Position numbers and translations under genes: made by a program. From Shiella aurantiaca (GTDB lineage Bacteria > Bacteroidota > Bacteroidia > Cytophagales > Cyclobacteriaceae): a stretch of 64,000 bases of DNA. A model generated the notes under the pieces. It was not told the origin of the DNA and did no database searches. It was given only the letters and a program-made list of their open reading frames with translations. Positions within the stretch are counted from its first letter, which is position 1, and the number at the start of each line of letters is the position of its first letter. The DNA is taken from positions 504,504 through 568,503 of the forward strand of contig JAUHJS010000002.1 in assembly GCA_030412945.1 (NCBI GenBank), written 5' to 3'. Of the stretch, positions 53,300-62,507 are shown piece after piece.

Positions 53300-54601
53300 A
53301 TGCTATACTGGACACTAAAATACATCGTATACTTCGCTTTTCGTGCTTATTTCAAGCGCATATACATTAGTGGGGCGCATCATATTCCGAAAAATAAGCC
53401 CGTGATTTTGGCTAGCAACCACCCTAATTCCTTTCTGGATGCCATCGTGATGGGTGTGCTTTTAAGGCGGCCTGTACACTTTTTGGCGCGTGGCGATGTG
53501 TTCAATACCCCATTTAAAAAGTGGCTGCTGTGGCAAATCAAGATGTTGCCCATTTACCGTATGGAAGAGGGCATGGAAAACCTGCACAAAAACGAAGAGA
53601 CCTTCGCTAAGTGCGATAAGATATTGTCCAACAATGGCATTATCCTCATATTTTCTGAAGGCCTTTGCATCATTGAAAAACGCTTGCGCAAACTGCGCAA
53701 AGGAACAGCCCGCATTGCTTTTACTACCGAAGCAGAATCGGGCTGGACACGCGACATTCAAGTGGTGCCCGTAGGCCTGAATTACCAAGAAGCCACCCAA
53801 GCGCGTACCCGTGTGATGATGGCTTTCGATGCACCTATCCAAGTGAAAAGTTTTCAAGAGGTGTATGATCAAAATCCGGCCATTGCCATACGTCAATTCA
53901 ACGAGCAATTGACTCAGCAACTCCGCCAGTTGGTGATTCATGTGGCCGATCGCGCCAATGATACCTTAGCCGAACAAATTCTGGAAATTAGGCGTAACGA
54001 TTGGGCTTCGGAGGGTATTGGTGCTTGGCTGCGCAAGCAAGACGATAACCGTAAGAAAGAGTGGGAGGCCATAGAAGCGCTCAATGCCCTTTCGGTAGAA
54101 GAGCAAGAAGCCTTGAAAACGGCTAGTAATGCCTATTTTAAGCAGTTGAAGAAACTTGGCCTCAAGGATAAAGAAGTGCAGCGAAGACCAAAAAATCGTA
54201 TTGGGAAGATGTTGCTTGTCCTCCTAGTGTCACCTATTGCCCTAATGGGTTGGCTTGGAAATGTAGGCCCTTGGCTTTTGGCCCAGAAGATTACCCGCAA
54301 AGTGGTGAAATCGAACGTGTTTACCGCCTCGGTAAGCTTTGGAGCAGCTTTGTTTTTGTACATCATTTACTACATCCTTTTCGGGATAGCATTCTCGTAC
54401 TTGCCTATTCCTTTCTATTATTTTGGCTTGCTGATGCTTTCGAGTTATGTCACTATCCAATGGATGGAAACCTGGCGAGAACTCACGCAAGAGATTGCCG
54501 GACTCCGCTTTTCTGCTAAGCAGCCATCTGCTTATGAGCAATTGAAGAAAGAAAGGCGCCAGCTGCACGAGATCCTTCAAGGGCGAGCGGTGGCGGCTTA
54601 A
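53300..54601 (+). CDS. PlsC-like acyltransferase with altered motifs
   Basis: 433 residues from ATG 53300; the frame opens at a TTG (53261), but a TATTTTG box at 53263-53270 makes ATG 53300 the likelier start. It resembles 1-acyl-glycerol-3-phosphate acyltransferases, which make phosphatidic acid. The first motif is NHPNSFLD, a spacing of His-x5-Asp rather than the usual His-x4-Asp, and the second is FSEGLC rather than FPEGTR. Two or three membrane helices are seen in the last third. Such variants exist in Bacteroidota, but the substrate is uncertain. Confidence 0.87.
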   Translation: MLYWTLKYIVYFAFRAYFKRIYISGAHHIPKNKPVILASNHPNSFLDAIVMGVLLRRPVHFLARGDVFNTPFKKWLLWQIKMLPIYRMEEGMENLHKNEETFAKCDKILSNNGIILIFSEGLCIIEKRLRKLRKGTARIAFTTEAESGWTRDIQVVPVGLNYQEATQARTRVMMAFDAPIQVKSFQEVYDQNPAIAIRQFNEQLTQQLRQLVIHVADRANDTLAEQILEIRRNDWASEGIGAWLRKQDDNRKKEWEAIEALNALSVEEQEALKTASNAYFKQLKKLGLKDKEVQRRPKNRIGKMLLVLLVSPIALMGWLGNVGPWLLAQKITRKVVKSNVFTASVSFGAALFLYIIYYILFGIAFSYLPIPFYYFGLLMLSSYVTIQWMETWRELTQEIAGLRFSAKQPSAYEQLKKERRQLHEILQGRAVAA

Positions 54602-54620
54602 TAGCTTGCTAATCATCCAA

Positions 54621-54653
54621 AAAAATAGGCTGCCTTATCGACAGCCTATTTTT
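54621..54653. terminator. Bidirectional terminator between the acyltransferase and VOC genes
   Basis: Perfect 12-bp arms AAAAATAGGCTG and CAGCCTATTTTT with a 9-nt loop. Confidence 0.87.
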
Positions 54654-54656
54654 GTT

Positions 54657-55724
54657 TTAGTCTTTTACGCGGCTAATGCCTAATGCACTCACCATCCAGT
54701 TGGGTAGGGCTTTGCCCGGCTTACGATTTTTCAGGTTGAGGTATAGTCCCAGTTTCTTTAAAATAGGCACTCGGTGCGTTTCTACAAACTCAATCAGCGT
54801 GCCATCAGGGTCTTCACAATAGGAGAAATGTCCGGCTGCTTCACCCATATCAAAGCTATTAGCGCTATCCACAGTAAAAGGATAACCTTTTGTGGCACAT
54901 TCTTTTTCAAGCAATTTCATTCCAGTAATGTCGAAGCATACGTGGATAAAGCCCAAATCACCCCAGAAACGGTTTTCGTACATCTTTTTAGCGGTGCGCG
55001 ATTGTACAGAGATGAGTTCAATTTCCGTAGGGCCTAACAACTTGGCAAATGCACCTGTGCGGACTTCGGGATGACGAAGTAGTACTCTGCGGAAAGTATC
55101 GGTGCCACCCGGCAATCCGGCAAAATCCTCAAAAGTAGCTGTGGTATCATATACTTTTTGCGAATAACCGAGCAAGCTACTGTAGAAGGTAATGGCTTTG
55201 TCCATATCCGTTACCCCAATAGTAACCCCCCCTACACCGCCCATGAGCGAACGCCCAGTTTTGAACCAAGCTAGTCCTTTTACGATTTCAAACACATTGC
55301 CATACGGGTCACGGACATAAAAGTGTAAATCTCCGGCCGGATTTTTGGCCAAAGGTCCCACGATATCGAGTTTTCGCTTCTGGAATTCGGCATAGCATGC
55401 GGCCACATCGGTGCACTTTACCTTTACGGCATAAATCCCCAAATCTCCGGCCTGAATAGCAAATTCAGCCGGCTGAGGAGTGCGGTCGGTGAATTGCCAG
55501 ATTTCAAAACCTCCACCGCCTTGCATGTTCAGCGCCAATACCGCATCGCGGCTAAAGGTCTTGCCTCCGGTGTAGCGCACCATCAGATTGGCGGTAGCCT
55601 TATCGCGAAATACGGGCACATCAAATCCGAAATTCTTTCTGTAAAAAGCCCAAGCCTCATCTACATTGCGGATGCCTATGCCCACTTGCTGTATGCCGCT
55701 GATAATCTTTTCTTGTAATTCCAT
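54657..55724 (-). CDS. Two-module VOC-family protein (glyoxalase/dioxygenase-like)
   Basis: 355 residues holding two VOC modules in a row. Module 1 (about 1-155): IQQVGIGIRNVDEAWAFYRK and DPYGNVFEIV. Module 2 (about 170-330): VTIGVTDMDKAITFYSSLLG, FIHVCFDITG and DPDGTLIEFVE. Superfamily enzymes include glyoxalase I, extradiol dioxygenases and 4-hydroxyphenylpyruvate dioxygenase. The metal ligands are not fully clear: a His in FIHV and Glu in LIEF and FEIV are present, but the first-strand positions are not His. So its role is open. Confidence 0.8.
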   Translation of the reverse strand: MELQEKIISGIQQVGIGIRNVDEAWAFYRKNFGFDVPVFRDKATANLMVRYTGGKTFSRDAVLALNMQGGGGFEIWQFTDRTPQPAEFAIQAGDLGIYAVKVKCTDVAACYAEFQKRKLDIVGPLAKNPAGDLHFYVRDPYGNVFEIVKGLAWFKTGRSLMGGVGGVTIGVTDMDKAITFYSSLLGYSQKVYDTTATFEDFAGLPGGTDTFRRVLLRHPEVRTGAFAKLLGPTEIELISVQSRTAKKMYENRFWGDLGFIHVCFDITGMKLLEKECATKGYPFTVDSANSFDMGEAAGHFSYCEDPDGTLIEFVETHRVPILKKLGLYLNLKNRKPGKALPNWMVSALGISRVKD

Positions 55725-55783
55725 ACGATATAATTAATCAAAATGTCATTTTTATTGCAATTCGCCTGTCTTCAGGCCTGCCT

Positions 55784-56578
55784 TTAGGTCGGCTTTACTT
55801 TGGCGGCCATTCGGTAAAATAAGAAAGGAAGATATTTACGGATGTACACCATCAAGATTTCCTTTCCGCCAATCCACACTTCTTTTTTGCTTCTTTCCAT
55901 AGCCTGTACAATCTGCCGCGCACACGATTCGGCACTGATACCTTCTTCTTGACCTTGGTCGAGCTGCCCATGGGCTTTGCCTTCTTTGGTAAGGGCATGG
56001 AGGGAGATATTGGTTTTTACCCTTCCTGGGCAAACCAGTGTTACTTCTATTCCTTTTGATTGGTTCTCGGCCCGTACCGATTCAAAATAGCCGTGCAGCG
56101 CATGCTTGGAGGCTGAATAGGCCGAACGCAGCGGAAAGCCGAATTTGCCCACAATACTGCTGATGCTTACAATATGCCCTGTTTTTCTTGCAATCATGTG
56201 CGGAAGCACGGCCTTGGTCATATTAACCGCCCCGAAATAATTTACTTCCATAATCTGGCGATCTACCGCTATGGGGGTTTCTACCGCTAAAGAGCGCTGA
56301 CTAATACCTGAGTTATTAATCAGGATGTCGATGTGCTGATGCTCGGCTAAAATGGTATCGCGCAGCTGATAAATGGCGGCTTCTTGGCTTACATCTAATG
56401 GATACACAAAGGCGCGGCCTTTCAGCCCTTCGCAGGCTTTTTGCACCCGCTGCAAGGAGGCCTCATTTCGAGCCGATAAAAATACCGTGCCTCCTCTGCG
56501 CACCAGCTCAAGCGTGAGCGCTTCGCCAATGCCCGAGGAGGCGCCTGTAATCCATATATTTTTGGAAGCAATCTTCAT
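55784..56578 (-). CDS. Short-chain dehydrogenase/reductase (DltE/YqjQ-like)
   Basis: 264 residues. NAD(P) motif ITGASSGIGEAL at the N-terminus, the NNSGIS segment, and the catalytic Ser-Tyr-Lys set (VSISSIVGKF, then YSASKHAL). The C-terminal 60 residues end in a hydrophobic, basic stretch (RKYLPFLFYRMAAKVKP) that may contact the membrane. Substrate unknown. Confidence 0.92.
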   Translation of the reverse strand: MKIASKNIWITGASSGIGEALTLELVRRGGTVFLSARNEASLQRVQKACEGLKGRAFVYPLDVSQEAAIYQLRDTILAEHQHIDILINNSGISQRSLAVETPIAVDRQIMEVNYFGAVNMTKAVLPHMIARKTGHIVSISSIVGKFGFPLRSAYSASKHALHGYFESVRAENQSKGIEVTLVCPGRVKTNISLHALTKEGKAHGQLDQGQEEGISAESCARQIVQAMERSKKEVWIGGKEILMVYIRKYLPFLFYRMAAKVKPT

Positions 56579-56626
56579 TTAAGCCTAAATTTTGTGTGAA
56601 AATAGAAATTATTGCACATAATCAGC

Positions 56627-57355
56627 CTATTGACGGATGAGTTTTCCTTCCCAAGTTTCTTCTACACTTAGTAGTGAAGGATTTCCTTGGTAATACACAT
56701 TTCCCGTGTTTTCGATAAAGCCTGTAAGTTCAGATGAAGCGTGAATGTACAAATCATTGTAGCCCCTATGGCGAACAAATACCTTTTCGGCCACTAAATC
56801 AGAAGCATACAGGCGGCCATCATTAAAATAATATCCCGGCCTGAATTCAGAGGCTGTACCCTGCAAAGTAATATTGGAAATACCATTGCTGGTGATAGTC
56901 AAGGTGCCAAAATCGCCCCTTAATGTGAGGTTGCCACTGGCATTTTTTACTTCAAGATGGAGCTTGGTTAGCTGTAGATTACCCTCATTGGTGATTATGC
57001 CTGAGCCAAACTGGCTGATGGTGCTAAGATTGTTGAAATAGAGGGTGACTTTGGGCGCTTCATAGGTTTTGGCCCATTCGCAGGTTTTAAAGTGCTTGAT
57101 GGAAAGCTCTCCTACAAGACTGTCCCATTGTATGCTTTCCAAATCGTTTTCAAAGTATTCAATTTTTAGACCTGTACTGTCCGACTGCACCAAGTGGAGG
57201 TCGATTCGGTCGTACATACTGACTTTTTCAAAGCTTTGTAAAGGGAAATATTCCGACTGCCATTTGCCTTTGGCACGGGTACAACCTTCCCAGGCATCCG
57301 AACAGGCACTGGTAAACAAGGTGAGAATGGCCAAAAGTATAAACTGTGTTTTCAT
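56627..57355 (-). CDS. GIN-domain (DUF2807) lipoprotein
   Basis: 242 residues from ATG 57355, chosen because the lipoprotein signal (lipobox FTSAC) begins there and because the ATG overlaps the TGA of the PagL-like gene by 4 bp. The head-GIN beta-solenoid pattern is seen in VSMYDRIDLHLVQSDS and NLTLRGDFGTLTITSNGI, and repeated strands follow. Such proteins are common in Bacteroidota; their role is not established. The coupling with a lipid A modifying enzyme suggests an envelope role. Confidence 0.85.
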   Translation of the reverse strand: MKTQFILLAILTLFTSACSDAWEGCTRAKGKWQSEYFPLQSFEKVSMYDRIDLHLVQSDSTGLKIEYFENDLESIQWDSLVGELSIKHFKTCEWAKTYEAPKVTLYFNNLSTISQFGSGIITNEGNLQLTKLHLEVKNASGNLTLRGDFGTLTITSNGISNITLQGTASEFRPGYYFNDGRLYASDLVAEKVFVRHRGYNDLYIHASSELTGFIENTGNVYYQGNPSLLSVEETWEGKLIRQ

Positions 57356-58446
57356 ATCCGTATGCCCAGCCCCCATTCCAGTGCTTCGGCCTTTGCGGCA
57401 TGAGTTTTTAAAAACATATTGATGCTGATGTTCTGGTACCATTGATAGCGTAAGCCATAGCGCTGGTAAAGGATATCTTTCTGGGGTAATTTTTCATATA
57501 CATAATAGCCCACTTGGGTAAGCAGTGACAAATCGCCTAGGTGCAGTTCATGTCCTAGGGTAAGGCCTATTCGCTTAAAATCGGGCTTAGTTTGGCCGCG
57601 CAAGAAAAAACTTTGTTCCAGACTTTCCTTTATGGCCCAATTGATAAAATAATCGCCACCTATCAGCCAACTGCTTTTGGCATTGGCTCGCCATCCGGCA
57701 TAGCTTTGAAAGGTGATAAAAGGTTTAACCGCTCGACCCATGGGTTGCGCCTGACTACGCCCTAATTGTAGTAAAAATGAATATTGCCATTCTTTTTCGT
57801 GAGCAGAGGAAGTCGGTGGACTAGGTTTTTCGGTGTATTGAATAGTTTTTTGCAGGCCGATATTGGCGCTTACTAAATTGATGCCTTTGTTGGGTAGGCG
57901 GATTGCACCATTGGAAAAGTGGGTGATGCCAACATTCAATCGTGCTTGCCAATTTGGATTGATTTGCCATTGGGTATTGATGGCGCCTCGCATTTGAACA
58001 GAAAATCGGCTTCCTAAAATCGTGTTTTGGTTATTGGTTTCAGGATCATAAGGACGAGTGGCAAAGCCCAGTCCGGTGCCGATTTCGCCCCTGATTTGTA
58101 TGCCTTTATTTTGCCAGAAAGGAAAACTCATGTAAGTAGATGCGGCTAAAATATCTCCTAATACCTCATTTCCTAATGAGAAATAGCTGAGCGAATGTCC
58201 CACCCAAGGATAGCCATAGGCGGCATGCCAATCTTCCGTTCCGGATAGGTGTTTTTCATAAAACACTTCCACACCATCCGGATGGTAGGTGATTAAATGG
58301 CCGATATCCGGTGAGTGCTTTAGGATAAATCCTTTATAATACTGAACTCCTACCCGCGATTGTGGGATTGCTTGCGCATCAGCCTTGATATTGCTAATAA
58401 AAAGCAGGATTATTGTAGTCCAAAAAAGCCGTACAACACGCGTCAT
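57352..58446 (-). CDS. PagL-like lipid A 3-O-deacylase (acyloxyacyl hydrolase family)
   Basis: 364 residues: signal peptide, then a beta-barrel. The catalytic His and Ser of PagL are in ITHFSNGAIRLPNKGIN, matching the His-x-Ser-Asn signature. In known PagL the enzyme removes the 3-O-acyl chain from lipid A in the outer membrane. It is longer than PagL (about 170 residues) because of extra barrel segments. Coupled with the GIN lipoprotein by a 4-bp overlap. Confidence 0.85.
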   Translation of the reverse strand: MTRVVRLFWTTIILLFISNIKADAQAIPQSRVGVQYYKGFILKHSPDIGHLITYHPDGVEVFYEKHLSGTEDWHAAYGYPWVGHSLSYFSLGNEVLGDILAASTYMSFPFWQNKGIQIRGEIGTGLGFATRPYDPETNNQNTILGSRFSVQMRGAINTQWQINPNWQARLNVGITHFSNGAIRLPNKGINLVSANIGLQKTIQYTEKPSPPTSSAHEKEWQYSFLLQLGRSQAQPMGRAVKPFITFQSYAGWRANAKSSWLIGGDYFINWAIKESLEQSFFLRGQTKPDFKRIGLTLGHELHLGDLSLLTQVGYYVYEKLPQKDILYQRYGLRYQWYQNISINMFLKTHAAKAEALEWGLGIRI

Positions 58447-58484
58447 TTTCTGTAGATTAAAATTCGAAGATAAAAGAAATTACC

Positions 58485-59189
58485 ATGAACGTAAAAGGGA
58501 AAGTAGCTGTGGTGACTGGTTCCTCAAAAGGAATAGGTCTTGAAACCGTTAAGATTTTACTAGAAAAGGGCATGAAAGTGGCCGGATGGAGCCGCGGAGC
58601 TACCGATATTTCTCATCCCGATTTTATTCATTTTCCTACCGATATTGGCTCTTGGGAATCGGTACAGCGTAGTTATGAACAAACCGTGGCGCATTTTAAA
58701 AGCCCCGTTCAGGTATTAGTCAACAATGCCGGACTTGGCTATACCGGAGGCATAGAAACGATGCCCGTTCAGGAATGGACGGAGATGTTCAATGTAAACG
58801 TGCACGGAATTTTTTATACTTCGCGCCTTGTAGTACCTGAGATGAAGAAGCTGGATGAAGGACATATCATCAATATATCTTCCATTGCAGGTACCAATGG
58901 GATTGAATTTATGTCAGGGTACTGCGGAACCAAACATGCCGTTCGTGGAATATCGCATAGCATGTACAAGGAGCTGCGCAATTTTGGCATCAAAGTAACG
59001 TGTATCTATCCGGGTTCGGTGAATACGAATTTCTTCGACAAGATTGATTCCGTTACCGCCAATGAAAATATGATGCGTCCTCAAGATATTGCCGAAACCA
59101 TCGCCCATGTGCTCGATTCACATGGCAATTACCATCATGTGGATATAGAAGTGCGTCCACTACGCCCTAAAGGTAAACCTACTCGCTAA
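58485..59189 (+). CDS. Short-chain dehydrogenase/reductase coupled to the gld operon
   Basis: 234 residues. VVTGSSKGIGLE motif at the start, VNNAGLGYTGG, and the catalytic set in NISSIAGT and YCGTKHAV. Its stop codon overlaps the gldA start (TAATG at 59187-59191), so it is the first gene of the gldA-gldF-gldG unit. Whether it has any role in gliding or type IX secretion is unknown. Confidence 0.92.
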   Translation: MNVKGKVAVVTGSSKGIGLETVKILLEKGMKVAGWSRGATDISHPDFIHFPTDIGSWESVQRSYEQTVAHFKSPVQVLVNNAGLGYTGGIETMPVQEWTEMFNVNVHGIFYTSRLVVPEMKKLDEGHIINISSIAGTNGIEFMSGYCGTKHAVRGISHSMYKELRNFGIKVTCIYPGSVNTNFFDKIDSVTANENMMRPQDIAETIAHVLDSHGNYHHVDIEVRPLRPKGKPTR

Positions 59190-60106
59190 TGGCCATAGAA
59201 ATACATCACTTGGTGAAAACCTACGGTACTCAGCGTGCTGTAGACGATATCAGTTTTTCGCTCAATGAAGGCGAAATTGTAGGCTTTTTGGGTCCCAATG
59301 GAGCCGGAAAGTCCACCACCATGAAGATACTTGCCTGCTATTTGCCTCCCTCCGAAGGTGAGGTGAAAGTGGGAGGCTTTGATGTGCGCGAACAGCACCA
59401 GCAAGCCCGTAAGCTAATCGGCTATTTGCCTGAACATAATCCTTTGTACTTGGATATGTACGTGCATGAGTTTTTGCGTTTTGCAGGCTCGTTGTATGGT
59501 ATAAAAGGCCAAGCGCTCAAAAGTCGGGTGGAAGAGATGGTGGAAAAGTGCGGCCTTACTGTAGAGCAGCACAAAAAAATCGGGATACTCTCCAAAGGCT
59601 ACCGCCAGCGGGTAGGCTTGGCACAAGCCCTGCTACACAATCCGAAAGTCTTAATTTTGGATGAGCCTACCACAGGCCTCGACCCGAATCAGATATTGGA
59701 AATCCGCCAGCTGATACGCGAAGTAAGTGCCAATAAAACCGTGCTTTTCAGTACCCACATTATGCAGGAGGTGGAAGCGCTTTGTAATCGCGCGATTATT
59801 ATCAATAAAGGTCGTATCGTAGCTGATAATTCTTTGAGCCAAATCAAAAATCGTCAAGGGCTTAAAACGCTCCATGTGGAGTTTGATAAAGAAGTACAAG
59901 TGGAGGATTTTGCCGCCTTGGAGGGTGTGCAGCAAGTGAAAGTAGCAGGGGCTAAAGTCAGCTTGCAAATCGCTTCCGACAAAGAAGTGCGCCCCGCCTT
60001 GAGCCAATTGGCATTACAAAAAGGCTGGGTAATATTATCCTTACAGCAGCAAGAAGATAGTATGGAAAAAGTGTTTCAAGAACTGACAGGAGGGACGCAT
60101 TCATGA
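59189..60106 (+). CDS. gldA: Gliding motility ABC transporter ATPase GldA
   Basis: 305 residues. Walker A GPNGAGKSTTM, the ABC signature LSKGYRQRVGLAQAL (a variant LSKGxRQ), Walker B VLILDEPTTGLDPN and the following switch region. It provides ATP hydrolysis for the GldF/GldG transporter encoded next; GldA is needed for gliding in Flavobacterium johnsoniae. It overlaps the SDR stop by 1 bp and gldF by 4 bp. Confidence 0.95.
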   Translation: MAIEIHHLVKTYGTQRAVDDISFSLNEGEIVGFLGPNGAGKSTTMKILACYLPPSEGEVKVGGFDVREQHQQARKLIGYLPEHNPLYLDMYVHEFLRFAGSLYGIKGQALKSRVEEMVEKCGLTVEQHKKIGILSKGYRQRVGLAQALLHNPKVLILDEPTTGLDPNQILEIRQLIREVSANKTVLFSTHIMQEVEALCNRAIIINKGRIVADNSLSQIKNRQGLKTLHVEFDKEVQVEDFAALEGVQQVKVAGAKVSLQIASDKEVRPALSQLALQKGWVILSLQQQEDSMEKVFQELTGGTHS

Positions 60107-60831
60107 TACAGATATTTTGGAAAGAGCTGAGTAGTTTTTTTAGTTCTTTGATTGCCTACTTGGTGGTGGGAATATTTTTGATCATCACTGGTTTGCTTAC
60201 CTGGGTATTTCCTGAAACCAGCGTGCTCACCTATGGCTTTGCCGATATGGCTACCCTTTTTAGCATCGGGCCTTATGTGTTTATGTTCCTGATTCCGGCC
60301 ATTACCATGCGCTCGTTTGCCGAAGAAAAGAAAACAGGCACCATAGAAATGCTGTTTACCAAGCCCATTTCCGAGTGGGATATTATCCTGGGAAAATACT
60401 TTGCCAGCTTGGCCATTGTGCTTTTAGCCATCGTGCCCACCACGGTGTATTTTTATTCTATTTACCATTTGGGCAATCCCGTGGGCAATATCGATGTGTC
60501 GGGTGTGGTAGGCTCTTATATCGGGCTTTTCTTTTTAGGCGCCATTTTTACGGCCATCGGCATATTTGCTTCCAGTCTCAGCGACAACCAGATTGTGGCG
60601 TTTATCCTAGCGGTATTTATGGTGTTTGTGTTTTACACAGGCTTTAGTTCCTTGGCTCAGTTGCCTAGTTTGTCCTCAATGGGCGTGAAAGTAATGCAGC
60701 TTGGTATCTTGTATCATTACGAAATCATGAGCAAAGGCCTAATAGATCTGCGCAATGTGGTGTATTTTGTGTCGGTGAGCGCTTTCTTTATTTTATGTAC
60801 CCAATTTGTCTTGAGCAGTAGGAAATGGTAA
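60103..60831 (+). CDS. gldF: Gliding motility ABC transporter permease GldF
   Basis: 242 residues, about six membrane helices. The segment FLIPAITMRSFAEEKKTGTIEMLFTKPISEWDI is given here in parts (ITMRSFAEEKKTGTIEML; KPISEWDIILGKYFAS) and is typical of ABC-2 permeases such as GldF. Overlaps gldA by 4 bp and gldG by 7 bp. Confidence 0.94.
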   Translation: MIQIFWKELSSFFSSLIAYLVVGIFLIITGLLTWVFPETSVLTYGFADMATLFSIGPYVFMFLIPAITMRSFAEEKKTGTIEMLFTKPISEWDIILGKYFASLAIVLLAIVPTTVYFYSIYHLGNPVGNIDVSGVVGSYIGLFFLGAIFTAIGIFASSLSDNQIVAFILAVFMVFVFYTGFSSLAQLPSLSSMGVKVMQLGILYHYEIMSKGLIDLRNVVYFVSVSAFFILCTQFVLSSRKW

Positions 60832-62501
60832 CACAACAAAACAAAAAATGGGAAAGCGTACTGCGCCTGGGTATAGGGCTGGCCGTATTGGTGGTGGTCA
60901 ATCTCTTGGTCAATCGCTTTTTGCTCAGGCTCGATCTTACCGAGGAAAAACGTTATACGGTACAACCCGCCACTCGCGCTATATTATCCAATCTGGAGGC
61001 TCAGGTATATGTGGAGGTCTATCTCGAAGGAGATTTCAACCCGGAGTTTAAGCGTTTACAGAAATCGGTAGAGGAAACCTTGCAGCAGTTTCAGGCCTAT
61101 GCAGGTAGCAAATTGATCTATAGTTTTGTAAAACCCGATGTAGCCGAAAGTGCAGAGGCACGCAAAGCGTTTTATTTGAAATTGGCTCGCTTGGGCATAA
61201 ATCCTACCACGGTATTTGACGACCAGGAAGGCCAGCGTGTGGAGAAATTAGTTTTTCCGGGTGCACTGGTGTCATACATGGGCAAAGAGCAGGGCGTGCA
61301 ATTGTTGAAAGGCAATCGTTCCGCGGGCTCTAGTCAGGTGCTCAATCAGTCCATCGAAGGCTTGGAATATGAATTGGCCACGGCCATTCGCAACTTGAGC
61401 CAAACCGAGCGTGGCAAGGTGGGCATTATTTCCAATCACCTAGGTTTAGATTCGCTCGAAATGATGGGCATGGTCAACAGCCTGGCCGATCGCTATGACG
61501 TATATCGTGCGGATTTGAATAAAGTAGCGGATTTATCGGTGTTCGATGCTTTGCTTTTGATTAAACCTACCTCAGCGTATTCAGAAAAAGAAAAATATCA
61601 ACTCGATGCATACGTCACCCAAGGAGGAAAGCTATTTGTAGCCTTAGATCAGATGGGCGTACGCATGGAAGAGGCTTCCGAAGGCACGGTAGCCTATACC
61701 ATTGAGCATAATTTAGATGATTTGCTTTTCCGCTACGGTGTACGCATCAACCAAAACCTGATACAAGATGTACAATGCGGGAACTTTCCCGTGGTGGTGG
61801 GCGATATGGGTGACCAACCTCAGATTACCATGTTGCCTTGGCCTTATTTTCCGGTCAGTGCCCAATACGGACAGCACCCTATTGTTCGGAATTTAGATGC
61901 CTCTTTGCTTCGCTTTGTCAGTACCATCGATACGGTGAAGGCTACGGGCATCCGCAAAACCCCGCTAATGTACAGCTCGCCTTATGCAAGGGTTCTTACC
62001 AGTCCGATTGTGATTAGTTTCAATGACTTGCGCAAAGGGCTCAATCCGGAACTTTTCAATGCGGGAATCCAGCCAGTGGCGTATCTGCTCGAAGGACAGT
62101 TTATATCGGTATTCAAAAATCGTATGCTTCCCGAGGGGGTAAATCCAAATACAAAATCACAAGCTGCTGGTAAGGTGCTGGTGGTGGCCGATGGCGATTT
62201 TGCCCGAAACGAGGTAGATATCAAATCGGGTAAGCCGCATCCCTTGGGTTTTGACCAATTTGCCCGCCAGACCTACGCCAATAATGATTTTATGCTCAAT
62301 GCCATCAGTTATTTGGTAGAAGAGGAAGGGCTCATAACCGCCCGAAGCAAAGAAGTGAAAGTCCGCCCACTGGATAAAGTAAAGGTGGCCAAGGATACAC
62401 TTTTCTGGCAGCTGATTAATGTGGCCTTACCTTTGCTAATGCTGGTGCTGGCCGGAATACTTGTGTATTTCTGGCGCAAAAGAAAATACACCTCTTTTTA
62501 A
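60825..62501 (+). CDS. gldG: Gliding motility ABC transporter protein GldG
   Basis: 558 residues, usual length. One membrane helix near the N-terminus (LGIGLAVLVVVNLLVNR), a long periplasmic region with the ABC-type uncharacterised/GldG fold (DLTEEKRYTVQPATRAIL; GLEYELATAIRNLSQ), and a second helix at the C-terminus (LINVALPLLMLVLAGILVYF). It is the third part of the GldA-GldF-GldG transporter. Confidence 0.94.
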   Translation: MVTQQNKKWESVLRLGIGLAVLVVVNLLVNRFLLRLDLTEEKRYTVQPATRAILSNLEAQVYVEVYLEGDFNPEFKRLQKSVEETLQQFQAYAGSKLIYSFVKPDVAESAEARKAFYLKLARLGINPTTVFDDQEGQRVEKLVFPGALVSYMGKEQGVQLLKGNRSAGSSQVLNQSIEGLEYELATAIRNLSQTERGKVGIISNHLGLDSLEMMGMVNSLADRYDVYRADLNKVADLSVFDALLLIKPTSAYSEKEKYQLDAYVTQGGKLFVALDQMGVRMEEASEGTVAYTIEHNLDDLLFRYGVRINQNLIQDVQCGNFPVVVGDMGDQPQITMLPWPYFPVSAQYGQHPIVRNLDASLLRFVSTIDTVKATGIRKTPLMYSSPYARVLTSPIVISFNDLRKGLNPELFNAGIQPVAYLLEGQFISVFKNRMLPEGVNPNTKSQAAGKVLVVADGDFARNEVDIKSGKPHPLGFDQFARQTYANNDFMLNAISYLVEEEGLITARSKEVKVRPLDKVKVAKDTLFWQLINVALPLLMLVLAGILVYFWRKRKYTSF

Positions 62502-62507
62502 ATCGAT

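Noticed and set aside
55764-55777. Short hairpin GCCTG-TCTT-CAGGC after the dehydrogenase gene
   Set aside because: Only 5 bp of stem and no T run in the direction of transcription.
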